The notes beneath the pieces were generated by a model, which searched no databases, was not told the origin of the DNA, and saw nothing but the letters and a program-made list of their open reading frames with translations. Positions 1 to 7,095 of a stretch of 9,063 nucleotides of DNA are shown piece after piece. Position numbers and translations under genes: made by a program. Origin of the DNA: Hyphomicrobiaceae bacterium (GTDB taxonomy: Bacteria; Pseudomonadota; Alphaproteobacteria; Rhizobiales; Hyphomicrobiaceae); NCBI GenBank assembly GCA_013214245.1, contig JABSQE010000047.1, forward strand, positions 1-9,063, written 5' to 3'. How positions within the stretch are numbered: the first letter of the stretch is position 1; each line of letters opens with the position of its first letter.

Positions 1-650
1 AAGAATGCTTTGATTAATCGAATTGCGCTTGCATGATGCCAATCCGCAGCACCAACAAGACGACCAATTTCATGACCTTTGGAGTCGATTAGAAATGTTG
101 TGGGCATACCTGTAGCTTTCAATGTAAAAAAAAGTTGCGAAGTTGGATCGTGGTAAAATTGGAGCGCTTTGGAATCAGCTTTTCGTAAAAAATCTCTAGG
201 CATTGAAGATTGGTCGCGATCTAGGTTTATTGCTACCACTTCAAAAGTGTCATCGCCGAGCTCTAATTGCAGCTCTTCTAAATATGGAATTTCTTTAAGG
301 CAAGGCGCGCACCATGTAGCCCATAAGTTAAGTAATATCACCTTGCCGATAAAATTCTGAAGTGAAAGTTTTTCTCCAGCAGCGTTCTCAAATATTATTT
401 GAGGTAGAATTTCCGGCTTTTTATTAAATCTAAAAGCCGCCATTTCACCAATATTCAGTTTAGAGTAGTCAGTATTATGTGTAATAGTATTGTCCGGGCC
501 AGAATTAGATAATAACAAATGGCTGCCAGGAACATCCAAAGCGTCATCACCAATCACCATGATTGTACAAAAACTTGAAATACAGAGTATAATAGAGCCC
601 AGAAGAATTAGGATAAACCCTCTGCGAGAAGCCGAACGTTTCATAGACAT
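1..650 (-). CDS. tlpA: TlpA-family membrane-anchored thiol:disulfide interchange protein (partial, C-terminus beyond window)
   Basis: A minus-strand frame, open from position 650 to the left edge, gives about 216 residues with no stop. Residues 11-33 form one hydrophobic segment after an Arg-rich start (KRSASRR), so this is a signal anchor holding a periplasmic thioredoxin domain. The domain starts near residue 80 and has the redox motif WCAPC at 113-117 (Cys114, Cys117) and the cis-Pro loop GMPTTF (Pro183). Known TlpA/CycY-type proteins keep cysteines reduced in the periplasm, often for cytochrome c or oxidase assembly; the exact client cannot be read here. The start could be the ATG at 650 or the one two codons later at 644; neither has a good Shine-Dalgarno site. 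The gene is divergent from argH, as I recall it in rhizobial genomes. The remaining C-terminus should be short. Family assignment is firm; the symbol is a family name. Confidence 0.9.
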   Translation of the reverse strand, partial: MSMKRSASRRGFILILLGSIILCISSFCTIMVIGDDALDVPGSHLLLSNSGPDNTITHNTDYSKLNIGEMAAFRFNKKPEILPQIIFENAAGEKLSLQNFIGKVILLNLWATWCAPCLKEIPYLEELQLELGDDTFEVVAINLDRDQSSMPRDFLRKADSKALQFYHDPTSQLFFTLKATGMPTTFLIDSKGHEIGRLVGAADWHHASAIRLIKAF

Positions 651-780
651 ATAGGTAACATCAGTTTATCGTTTAATAGACTTGCTATACTGCATAAGTG
701 TACTGAATGTTATAGCGCGTCAAGTAAATGGTAGGATTTATGAGAACCGATTTTCACTTTTATCTTAGAAAGACTAGGAA
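651..780. promoter_or_regulatory. Divergent tlpA/argH intergenic region
   Basis: These 130 bases lie between two divergent genes and must hold both promoters. On the minus strand, TTGACG (723-718) stands 17-18 bases from a weak -10 (CACTTA/ACTTAT, 700-694), a possible tlpA promoter. On the plus strand a TATACT at 686-691 is a possible -10 for argH, but no good -35 lies at the right distance. Both assignments are guesses by eye. Confidence 0.3.
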
Positions 781-793
781 ATGGATGGATTAA
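740..793 (+). promoter_or_regulatory. Possible short leader ORF overlapping the argH start
   Basis: ATG at 740 follows AGGA at 733-736 by only three bases and opens a 17-codon frame (MRTDFHFYLRKTRKWMD) that stops at 791-793, inside argH and in another frame. Three of its 17 codons are Arg, written AGA, AGA and AGG. argH itself has a poorly spaced ribosome site, so termination-reinitiation from this ORF, or arginine-sensitive control, is conceivable. A short ORF of this size can arise by chance. Confidence 0.25.
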
Positions 794-2181
794 AAACTAA
801 CATAATGTGGGGAGGTAGATTTTCAAGGTCGCCCTCTGAGTTGATGGAACGATTTAACGCTTCTGTAGACTATGATCAACGCCTTGCAGAGCATGATATC
901 CGTGCATCAATGGCACATGCTTCTATGCTTGCTGACACCGAAATAATCTCAATGTCAGATGCTGAGGCTCTTCTTGATGGTCTGCAAACTGTGCTTACAG
1001 AAGTTCGTAACGGTTCCTTCAACTGGAAGATAAGTTTAGAAGATGTTCACATGAACATTGAAAATAGGCTTCGTGAGTTGATTGGACCAGTGGCAGGTCG
1101 TTTGCATACTGCACGTTCAAGAAACGACCAAGTTGCAACTGATTTTCGTCTTTATATTCGAGATACGATCGATCAATTCGATCATATGTTAGCGGAGTTG
1201 CAGTTTGCTTTTGCTCGTAAAGCTGAGATGCATTATGATTTAATCATGCCGGGGTTTACACATCTTCAGCCTGCCCAGCCTATAACCTTTGGTCATCATT
1301 TGATGGCTTATGTTGAAATGCTAGCTCGTGATCGCGGACGTTTTTTGGACGCAAAGCAACGACTTAATGAATGTCCACTTGGGGCAGCTGCACTAGCTGG
1401 TACTTCATTCCCTATTAACCGTGATAAAACATCTTTAGCATTGGGGTTCTCTCGACCGACGGCAAATTCTCTTGACAGTGTCTCAGATCGAGATTTTGTG
1501 CTCGAAACTCTCTCAGTAGCAACAATTTGTTCCACACACTTGTCTCGCTTTGCAGAAGAGATGGTAATTTGGACAACACCACAATTCGGTTTTCTCAATC
1601 TCTCTGATGCTTGGACTACTGGATCATCTATAATGCCGCAAAAGCGCAACCCAGATGCTGCTGAGCTCGTTCGGGCTAAAGTTGGTCGTATCGCAGGTGC
1701 TTTTCAAAGTCTAATATTAGTGATGAAAGCGTTACCGCTTGCCTATTCTAAGGATATGCAAGAAGATAAAGAAGTTACGTTTGATGCACTGGATAACTTT
1801 GCAACTTCTCTTGGTGCGATGGTTGGTATGGTGGATAATATGGAGCCAGTACCAGAGAGAATGATTAGCGCGGCTGGTTGTGGATTTTCAACGGCAACAG
1901 ATTTAGCCGATTGGCTCGTGAAAGAGCTAAAATTACCTTTTCGCGATGCACACAATATTACGGGGCAGATTATAGTTCTTGCTGAAAGCCGTGGTTGTGA
2001 TATTAAGGATCTGAGTCTTCCTGAGTTGCGAGATATTGCGCCGTGCATACCGGAGAATATTTTTTCAGTACTTAGCGTGGAGAACTCAGTTAATAGTAAG
2101 ACAAGTTACGGTGGAACTGCACCGCACCATGTTCGTGAAATGGCTCAGAATTGGATTGCAAGACTGGAAAACAGAACATGA
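781..2181 (+). CDS. argH: Argininosuccinate lyase
   Basis: This cytosolic homotetrameric enzyme of the fumarase/aspartase superfamily splits argininosuccinate into arginine and fumarate, the last step of arginine synthesis. The 466-residue product has the usual full length. It begins with the family's MWGGRF stretch (residues 9-14), then HTARSRNDQ (109-117), GFTHLQPAQP with the general-acid/base His161, and the signature GSSIMPQKRNPD (281-292) with catalytic Ser283 in the flexible loop. All key residues are present and the frame is clean to the TGA. The ATG at 781 is preferred because the next Met (residue 9) would leave the protein starting exactly at MWGGRF with no ribosome site. However, AGGAA at 776-780 abuts the ATG at 781, so initiation may be weak or coupled to a short upstream ORF. 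It leads the argH-lptM-lysA series; a functional copy implies that arginine is made rather than only imported, provided the rest of the pathway exists. Confidence 0.97.
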   Translation: MDGLKTNIMWGGRFSRSPSELMERFNASVDYDQRLAEHDIRASMAHASMLADTEIISMSDAEALLDGLQTVLTEVRNGSFNWKISLEDVHMNIENRLRELIGPVAGRLHTARSRNDQVATDFRLYIRDTIDQFDHMLAELQFAFARKAEMHYDLIMPGFTHLQPAQPITFGHHLMAYVEMLARDRGRFLDAKQRLNECPLGAAALAGTSFPINRDKTSLALGFSRPTANSLDSVSDRDFVLETLSVATICSTHLSRFAEEMVIWTTPQFGFLNLSDAWTTGSSIMPQKRNPDAAELVRAKVGRIAGAFQSLILVMKALPLAYSKDMQEDKEVTFDALDNFATSLGAMVGMVDNMEPVPERMISAAGCGFSTATDLADWLVKELKLPFRDAHNITGQIIVLAESRGCDIKDLSLPELRDIAPCIPENIFSVLSVENSVNSKTSYGGTAPHHVREMAQNWIARLENRT

Positions 2182-2253
2182 TACTACTTACGCAGAAAGC
2201 GCAGGCATAAGTATAAAATTTCGAATTTTACGCTAGTACATTTAAAACCGTGT

Positions 2254-2502
2254 ATGTCAATTATAGCAAGTACAAATAAACAGGAATTAAAAGCTGTGGA
2301 AAGATATGAAAAACTACAAAACGCTTCAATTTTTTTTGCTTTAAGCTTAGTTCTGTCAAGCTGTGGTGTTAGAGGTGGGCTTGAATACCCAAAGAATACT
2401 CAGACACTTGAAAAAGCAAATGCCGAATCGGGTCAGGGTAAGCCAAAAGGTGCAGCATCTAAACCGCATAAAAACTTCTTATTAGATACACTTATCAACT
2501 AA
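2254..2502 (+). CDS. lptM: Small LptM-like lipoprotein between argH and lysA; start unclear, possible frameshift at a T8 tract
   Basis: The open frame encodes up to 82 residues. A hydrophobic stretch (24-34) ends in the lipobox LSSC (Cys37), followed by GVRGGLEYP, which resembles the CGxKGPLxxP start of mature LptM/YifL lipoproteins. In E. coli LptM helps the LPS translocon LptD-LptE to mature in the outer membrane. The position between argH and lysA supports the call. Start choice is awkward. ATG 2254 has no ribosome site; GTG 2296 has AGGA ten bases upstream but gives a charge-neutral n-region (MERYEKLQN). ATG 2306, with GGAAAG just upstream, would give a classic signal peptide (MKNYKTLQFFFALSLVLSSC), but it is out of frame by one base: the T run at 2330-2337 has eight T where nine would join the frames. 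The tail after residue 45 is hydrophilic, Lys-rich and probably disordered, ending FLLDTLIN. The gene may be intact from GTG, rescued by slippage, newly broken, or affected by a sequencing indel. Confidence 0.65.
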   Translation: MSIIASTNKQELKAVERYEKLQNASIFFALSLVLSSCGVRGGLEYPKNTQTLEKANAESGQGKPKGAASKPHKNFLLDTLIN

Positions 2503-2573
2503 TTAAATTTATATTAACGACGGAAAATCATGGGTAGTATAAAATACATCTAAGGATGATAATATAACGAGAT

Positions 2574-2587
2574 AAAAAAATTTTTTT
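2574..2587. repeat. A7T7 tract upstream of lysA
   Basis: Seven A followed by seven T form a self-complementary 14-mer within the 151-base gap between lptM and lysA. A-tracts of this kind bend DNA and can act as upstream promoter elements. A weak -10-like CATAAT lies at 2605-2610. It has no GC stem, so I do not read it as an intrinsic terminator. lysA may therefore have its own promoter here, but this is an inference. Confidence 0.3.
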
Positions 2588-2653
2588 AGATCATTTTGCT
2601 ACTTCATAATATCCGTATGAATTACTATTACATAACAATAATTACAACGCGCC

Positions 2654-3922
2654 ATGCACCATTTTAAGTATCACAATAATGTCCTTCACGTTGAAGATGT
2701 CGATATAATAAACATAGCCAAGGATATAGGTACACCTTTTTATTGTTACTCAACAGCGACACTTGAGCGACATTATAGTGTTTTAATGAAAGCGTTTTCT
2801 AATCAAAACAGTTTAATCTGTTACGCAGTTAAAGCAAACTCCAACCAGGCTGTTTTGGCTACAATTGCACGTTTAGGAGCTGGTATGGATGTGGTTTCGG
2901 TAGGTGAATTGCGTCGTGCTCGTGCAGTAGGCGTGCCAGCTGATAAGATCATATTCGCAGGTGTTGGTAAGACGCGAGATGAAATGACTTATGCCCTCCG
3001 CGAACATATACTTGGATTTAATGTTGAAAGTACGGAAGAGCTTGAAGCTTTAAGTAGTGTGGCGGTCGAGTTGGGTGAGATCGCGCGTGTTGCTATACGT
3101 GTAAATCCTGATGTGGATGCTAGAACTCACGCTAAAATTTCAACTGGTAAGTCCAACGATAAATTTGGTGTTCCGTTTTCGTCAGCCTTATCTATCTATA
3201 ATGAGGCTGGCCGCCTTCCGGGAATTATAGTGAATGGCATTCACATGCATATAGGTAGCCAAATAACTAGTCTCGCACCATTCCGTGAAGCATTTAATTT
3301 GATGGGTCAACTTACTAAGAATTTGCGTCATGCTGGTCATAAGATACAGCATCTTGATATAGGTGGTGGTCTTGGGGTGCCATATTTAAAAAATGGTGAC
3401 TTGCCACCAAGTCCAGAAGATTATGCAGCAATTGTTAGACAAACCATTGGTGACTTAGGCGTGAAAGTTATTCTTGAACCGGGTCGTATGATTGCTGCCA
3501 ATGCGGGTGTTTTAGTAACACGTGTTATCTTTGTGAAGCGGACAGAGACAAAGCTTTTTACTGTAGTAGATGCTGCAATGAATGATCTTATTCGTCCGAC
3601 ATTATATGATGCAGACCATGAGATTTGGCCGGTATCAGAATCCTTATCCACGAATGTCAATGTTTTACAGGACGTAGTTGGGCCAATTTGCGAGACTGGT
3701 GATTATTTAGCACAAAATCGATATTTACCAGTATTTAGATCTGGAGACCTGATGGCAGTTCTTACAGCTGGCGCTTACGGTGCTGTAATGGCGTCAACGT
3801 ATAATTCTCGTCTTATGATTCCAGAAATTCTCGTTAAGGAAAATATGTTTGCTGTTGTAAGACCGCGTCCAACCTATGACCATTTGATCGGTCTTGACTG
3901 TCTTCCTAGTTGGCTTTCATAG
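2654..3922 (+). CDS. lysA: Diaminopimelate decarboxylase
   Basis: This cytosolic PLP-dependent fold-III enzyme converts meso-diaminopimelate to L-lysine and CO2, the last step of lysine synthesis. The product is 422 residues, a normal family length. The PLP-binding Lys60 sits in YAVKANSN (57-64). The barrel carries the HMHIGSQI loop, GGGLGVPY (237-244), which binds the cofactor phosphate, and EPGR (275-278). The C-terminal beta domain carries GPICETGD with Cys346 and Glu347 contributed to the partner subunit's site, and GAYG (373-376). No active-site residue is missing. The ATG at 2654 gives an N-terminus (MHHFKYHNNVLHVEDV) matching the usual start of rhizobial LysA, although no Shine-Dalgarno sequence is visible. 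The stop is TAG. It follows lptM after 151 bases and is the last gene of the plus-strand series; the next gene, ubiB, is convergent. Retention together with argH suggests that lysine is made in the cell or supplied to a host. Confidence 0.97.
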   Translation: MHHFKYHNNVLHVEDVDIINIAKDIGTPFYCYSTATLERHYSVLMKAFSNQNSLICYAVKANSNQAVLATIARLGAGMDVVSVGELRRARAVGVPADKIIFAGVGKTRDEMTYALREHILGFNVESTEELEALSSVAVELGEIARVAIRVNPDVDARTHAKISTGKSNDKFGVPFSSALSIYNEAGRLPGIIVNGIHMHIGSQITSLAPFREAFNLMGQLTKNLRHAGHKIQHLDIGGGLGVPYLKNGDLPPSPEDYAAIVRQTIGDLGVKVILEPGRMIAANAGVLVTRVIFVKRTETKLFTVVDAAMNDLIRPTLYDADHEIWPVSESLSTNVNVLQDVVGPICETGDYLAQNRYLPVFRSGDLMAVLTAGAYGAVMASTYNSRLMIPEILVKENMFAVVRPRPTYDHLIGLDCLPSWLS

Positions 3923-4134
3923 ATAGTTGCAAGAATAAAAATAAATGGAGTGTAACTACAATGGATTTATTAAACCGAGTAAAATACTAGAAATCGTATT
4001 TATTGTGTGAAAGATGTCGCCGTTTTAAACACGCTTTAATGGTTTTTACATTTGACAATTAGATAAATTTCAAGATGTTTCGCAACAAATAGTATTAGTA
4101 AAACATTACATATCTCATACATACGAGCTGAATT

Positions 4135-4148
4135 CTAGCTTAAGCTAG
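4135..4148. repeat. 14-bp perfect palindrome
   Basis: CTAGCTTAAGCTAG is a perfect 14-base self-complementary sequence in the gene-poor region. It could be a protein-binding site or simply a chance palindrome in A+T-rich DNA. Nothing nearby identifies a role. Confidence 0.35.
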
Positions 4149-4215
4149 TACTTTCTATAAAAAAAGATTTTGTAAACCTAGCTATAGCCTCTACCATCAT
4201 GAGAGTATGAGTTTG

Positions 4216-4247
4216 AAAAACTCGTTACCTAGTGTTGTAGGTAACGA
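4216..4247 (-). terminator. Terminator-like hairpin, minus strand
   Basis: A nine-base-pair stem (TCGTTACCT at 4222-4230 paired with AGGTAACGA at 4239-4247) has an eight-base loop. Read on the minus strand it is followed by G and five T (positions 4221-4216), as in a modest intrinsic terminator. It lies about 380 bases past the ubiB stop, further than expected for that gene. It may end the ubiE-ubiB transcript, or it may once have ended a minus-strand gene now lost from the gap. The stem is not very GC-rich, so strength is uncertain. Confidence 0.45.
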
Positions 4248-4254
4248 CTTAAAG

Positions 4255-4279
4255 TGAAAAATAAAAAATTTTTCATTTT
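4255..4279 (+). repeat. A+T-rich hairpin followed by T run
   Basis: TGAAAAAT (4255-4262) pairs with ATTTTTCA (4268-4275) across a loop of five A, and TTTT follows. In the plus direction it could help end transcription from lysA, some 330 bases upstream. With only one G-C pair the stem is weak, so I do not call it a terminator. Confidence 0.25.
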
Positions 4280-4397
4280 AGTTGCACTAGGAAGGATGTC
4301 ACCTGTGCATTAGGTCAGTAAGTGAAACTTATTTTAATAAAACTTAATAAAGCATTAAGTAAATATTTTAGACAGTAGGTTTGGATCATGGATACAT

Positions 4398-4413
4398 CTA
4401 GAAATATTTCTAG
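4398..4413. repeat. 16-bp perfect palindrome flanked by GATA/TATC
   Basis: CTAGAAATATTTCTAG is a perfect 16-base palindrome. GATA at 4391-4394 and TATC at 4414-4417 could extend the pairing past a three-base bulge. It is symmetric enough to be an operator or a recombination remnant, but no neighbouring gene supports either reading. Confidence 0.35.
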
Positions 4414-4627
4414 TATCAGAATCTATATCTGAGCAGTTATCGCAAGGTGTACGTAGTAAATAATAGTGAATATATGTTGACTTAGAGCCAAGTGGTAAAA
4501 TGTTGTCACAGGCGACTTAATGCACCCAGGACTGTAAAATACTAGCATGACCGGATTTGTTTCGCTCAATTCAAGTTACTGTAATATTTTTTTAAATTGT
4601 TAATGCAAAGCAGCATAGTGTTAAAAC

Positions 4628-6235
4628 TTAGATCACTGATGTAATCCATATGGTAGTTACTAACAAGAATAAGATTAATAGCATCATCCGTAGTCTAGTT
4701 TTTCCGTACCGTGAATTTTCTTGTGCTATTCGCCTAATAGTTTCACTATTAAGACAAATACCGTTGTCTGCTAATTTTGTAAAAGCGCAAACAGATCGAT
4801 CGATGTGTTCAAGTAAGCGAGGTGCTTGTGTAATAATCTGTCCCGTGGCCTCAGCAAATTGGCCAGCTTCACTTATACGCTCACGAATACTGTAATTTTT
4901 TTTAATCCATTCCTCAGCAACTGGCTGAGCTGCTGTCCAAATATTAATATGTGGATCGAGTGACCGTGCTACACCTTCTACTATTACCATACTTTTTTGA
5001 AGTAAGATTAGCTCCGGTCGCGTCTCCATATCGAATAGATCTGTGTAAGCAAAGAGCTGACTGAGCAATTTAGCCATCGATATTTCACTTGCTGTACAAC
5101 CGTGTATCGGTTCGCCGATTGCGCGCATAGCTTGTGCGAAAACAGTTACCGAATGCTTAGTTGGCACATAACCTGCGTCAAAATGGACTTGTGCCGCAAG
5201 ATTGTAGTTTCTTGTGATTAAGCCGTGAAGAATTTCTGCTAGAAAACGTCGTTCAAATTTACTGAGATGCCCCATAATACCAAAATCAACAGCAACAACT
5301 GTACCATTAGGTTCAACCAGTAAGTTTCCTTGGTGCATATCTGCATGAAAAAATCCATCATGCATGACATGATACAGGAACGATCGTAAAACTGTTAAAC
5401 TGAGCGCTTTGAGGTCATGCCCTTCCTTTCGTAGTTTTTCGACCATGGAAATGGGCGTGCCTTCAATCCATTCAAGTGTCAGAATATGTTCCGAGGTGAG
5501 CCTCCAGTTTACCTCTGGAACACGAAATTTAAGTTCTTAAAATGATTCATTTGCACGAATATTATCTGCCATCTTTGATATAGCAGCCCCTTCAAGGCGC
5601 AAATCCATTTCGTAAGTAGTGGTTTTTTTAAGATTTTCAATAACTGCAACTGGTCGTAAGCGGCGAGAAGATGGATAAAACCTCTCAATCATGCGAGCCG
5701 CGAAAAAATAGCTGTCTAAATCGCGCTGGAAGCGACTTCTTATTCCAGGACGAAGTATCTTAACGGCAACATCACGCTCTGAATCGTTATTATTTACTCT
5801 GGCTTTATGAACCTGTGCGATAGATGCAGCCGCTACAGGTAGACTAAAGTGTAAAAAGTGGTCCTCTAGAAGACCTCCTAAAGATTCCGTAATGGTTCGT
5901 CTTGCTTCCCGCATTGAAAATGATGGTTGACGATCTTGAAGATTCCGTAAATCTTCAGCAAGTTTTGGGTCAATAAGATCACTGCGAGTTGCTATAAATT
6001 GACCAAGCTTTATGTAGCTTGGTCCAAGTCTAGATAGCGCTTTTGAAACTTTGGTATTACTGGAATGATAACCTTGAAATGGCCAAAGTAATATTTGAAT
6101 TGGCCACGTTAAAATACGTACAAGATGCAGGGCTAGTGGTACTTTGAAGCCCTTTGGAATAAAGCGGACGCCATGCTTCGAGAGTACGATGCACGCGCGG
6201 GCTATACGTAAAAAATTAATAATGTTAAGAATCAT
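4628..6235 (-). pseudogene. ubiB: UbiB-family ubiquinone biosynthesis kinase-like protein, interrupted by an in-frame TAA
   Basis: UbiB is an atypical kinase/ATPase of the ABC1/ADCK family needed for ubiquinone synthesis at the inner membrane. Codons from ATG 6235 run in one frame to TAA at 4630-4628, about 535 codons, a normal length, but codon 233 (5539-5537) is TAA. Before it lie KLGQ (76-79), the Ala-rich loop AAAS (135-138), VAVKILRPG with ATP-site Lys159, and the ExD pair in YEMD (209-211). After it, in the same frame, come FRVPEVNW, LTLEWIEG, HADMHQGN (297-304), VDFG (316-319) and a C-terminal membrane segment. Everything except the one codon looks conserved, so the lesion is recent, an assembly error, or read through. 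Without readthrough the two halves would be an N-lobe fragment and, only if translation restarted, a C-lobe fragment from about 5446; no good ribosome site precedes the latter. The ATG at 6235 overlaps the ubiE TGA as ATGA, implying coupling; a TTG three codons earlier is less likely. Confidence 0.9.
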
Positions 6236-7014
6236 ATTCGCCAAGCCGAATGGATAGCCACAATACCTCCGGTAAGATTATAATGTGATATTTGTTCAAA
6301 ACCGACCGAAGAAATTAAATCTGAAAACCTGTCCTGTGTCGGAAATTTACGAATACTTTCGACAAGATACCTATATGAAGTCCAATCATTAGCAGCCCAC
6401 TGGCCAAGACGTGGTATAATCTTAAACGAGTGAAAGTCATAGAGATAATCCAGCATAGGTACCGTGACCTTAGAAAATTCTAAGCAGATAAAATGTCCTC
6501 CTGGTTTGAGAACTCGGTATGCCTCCTGTAGGGTGTGATCAATTCGTGTAACATTGCGAATGCCAAATGAAATTGTGTAGGCATCAAAATGACAATCTTG
6601 GAACGGAAGCCTCTCTGCATTGCCTTCAACTAAATCTACGCGGTCTGATAGACCAGCGCTACTGACTCGGTGACGACCGATATCTAGCATTTCTGAACTT
6701 ATATCGTATATGATTGCTGTACAACCTTTCCCACCTTGTTTCATAGCCCTTATTGCTATATCACCAGTTCCGCCTGCAACATCAAGAATTTTAAATTGTG
6801 AACTTGATTTTGGTGGGTTCAGCTGACATATCAAACTGTCTTTCCAAAGTCGATGTAAGCCACCTGACATCAAATCATTCATAAAATCATAACTGTCGGA
6901 AACAGATGAGAATACGTTATTTACCAAGTGTTGGCGTTCGTTCGGATGAATATCTCTAAAACCAAAGCTGTTCTGCATCCCTGCTGTATTAGTGCGATCC
7001 TTGGTAATTGTCAC
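6232..7014 (-). CDS. ubiE: Ubiquinone/menaquinone biosynthesis C-methyltransferase
   Basis: This SAM-dependent enzyme C-methylates the demethoxy-ubiquinol (and demethylmenaquinol) ring during quinone synthesis. The 260-residue product has the UbiE signature YDFMNDLMSGGLHRLWK (42-58), SAM motif I DVAGGTGD (78-85), an acidic motif II in IIYDIS, GNAERLPF, RVLKPGG and the second signature region near YDFHSFKIIPRLG, ending TGGIVAIHSAWRI as expected. Nothing important is missing. The start is GTG at 7014, with TAGGT ten bases upstream. The first ATG (residue 13, MQNSFGF) is possible, but rhizobial UbiE proteins typically carry about a dozen residues before this point, which favours GTG. The gene lies 63 bases downstream of the response regulator, so cotranscription is possible. 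Its stop overlaps the ubiB ATG by four bases, as in a tightly coupled operon. If ubiB is dead, UbiE activity alone would not sustain normal ubiquinone levels. Confidence 0.96.
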   Translation of the reverse strand: MTITKDRTNTAGMQNSFGFRDIHPNERQHLVNNVFSSVSDSYDFMNDLMSGGLHRLWKDSLICQLNPPKSSSQFKILDVAGGTGDIAIRAMKQGGKGCTAIIYDISSEMLDIGRHRVSSAGLSDRVDLVEGNAERLPFQDCHFDAYTISFGIRNVTRIDHTLQEAYRVLKPGGHFICLEFSKVTVPMLDYLYDFHSFKIIPRLGQWAANDWTSYRYLVESIRKFPTQDRFSDLISSVGFEQISHYNLTGGIVAIHSAWRI

Positions 7015-7071
7015 TGTATATTTACCTATCTATACTTAACACCATCGAACTTTATTTCTAAGAACTTAAAC

Positions 7072-7095
7072 TACAAGCTAGGTTATAAGCTTGTA
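7072..7095. repeat. Inverted repeat at the 3' end of the response regulator gene
   Basis: TACAAGCT (7072-7079) pairs with AGCTTGTA (7088-7095) around an eight-base loop. The hairpin straddles the regulator's TAG stop at 7080-7078. On the minus strand no clear T run follows, so it is a poor terminator; it could attenuate read-through into ubiE or stabilise the mRNA end. Confidence 0.35.

Larger units (their letters stand above)
3923..4627. other. Gene-poor region between convergent lysA and ubiB, probably decayed DNA
   Basis: About 705 bases contain no open frame that I recognise on either strand; stops are frequent in all frames. The region is A+T-rich and holds several perfect palindromes (listed separately). 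In many rhizobia genes such as coaBC or a large TIGR02302-type membrane protein lie near lysA or ubiB; I looked for remnants of these and saw none I could defend. A start-like site (GGAG at 3947-3950, ATG at 3961) opens only nine codons. Two copies of a 12-mer, GTAAAATACTAG, occur at 3979-3990 and 4534-4545. No tRNA-like cloverleaf was seen. Confidence 0.6.

Noticed and set aside
1308..2048. Minus-strand open frames inside argH, and similar opposite-strand frames inside lysA, ubiB, the regulator gene and galU
   Set aside because: They lie wholly within genes of certain identity, show no family motifs and have no ribosome sites; they are shadows of codon use on the other strand.
2571..2590. 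A7T7 tract as a terminator of argH-lptM
   Set aside because: The stem would be made only of A-T pairs with no loop, so it is better viewed as curved DNA.
3961..3990. Nine-codon ORF with GGAG upstream, just after lysA
   Set aside because: Too short to support; reading past its TAG gives no recognisable protein, so it is at most a remnant start site.
5447..5536. A frameshift between two ubiB halves
   Set aside because: The gap is exactly 30 codons and continues the same frame with good UbiB sequence; only the single TAA interrupts it.
5537..5539. Genetic-code change making TAA a sense codon
   Set aside because: TAA is the terminal stop of galU, the lipoprotein and ubiB itself, and TAG and TGA also end genes here, so the standard bacterial code holds.
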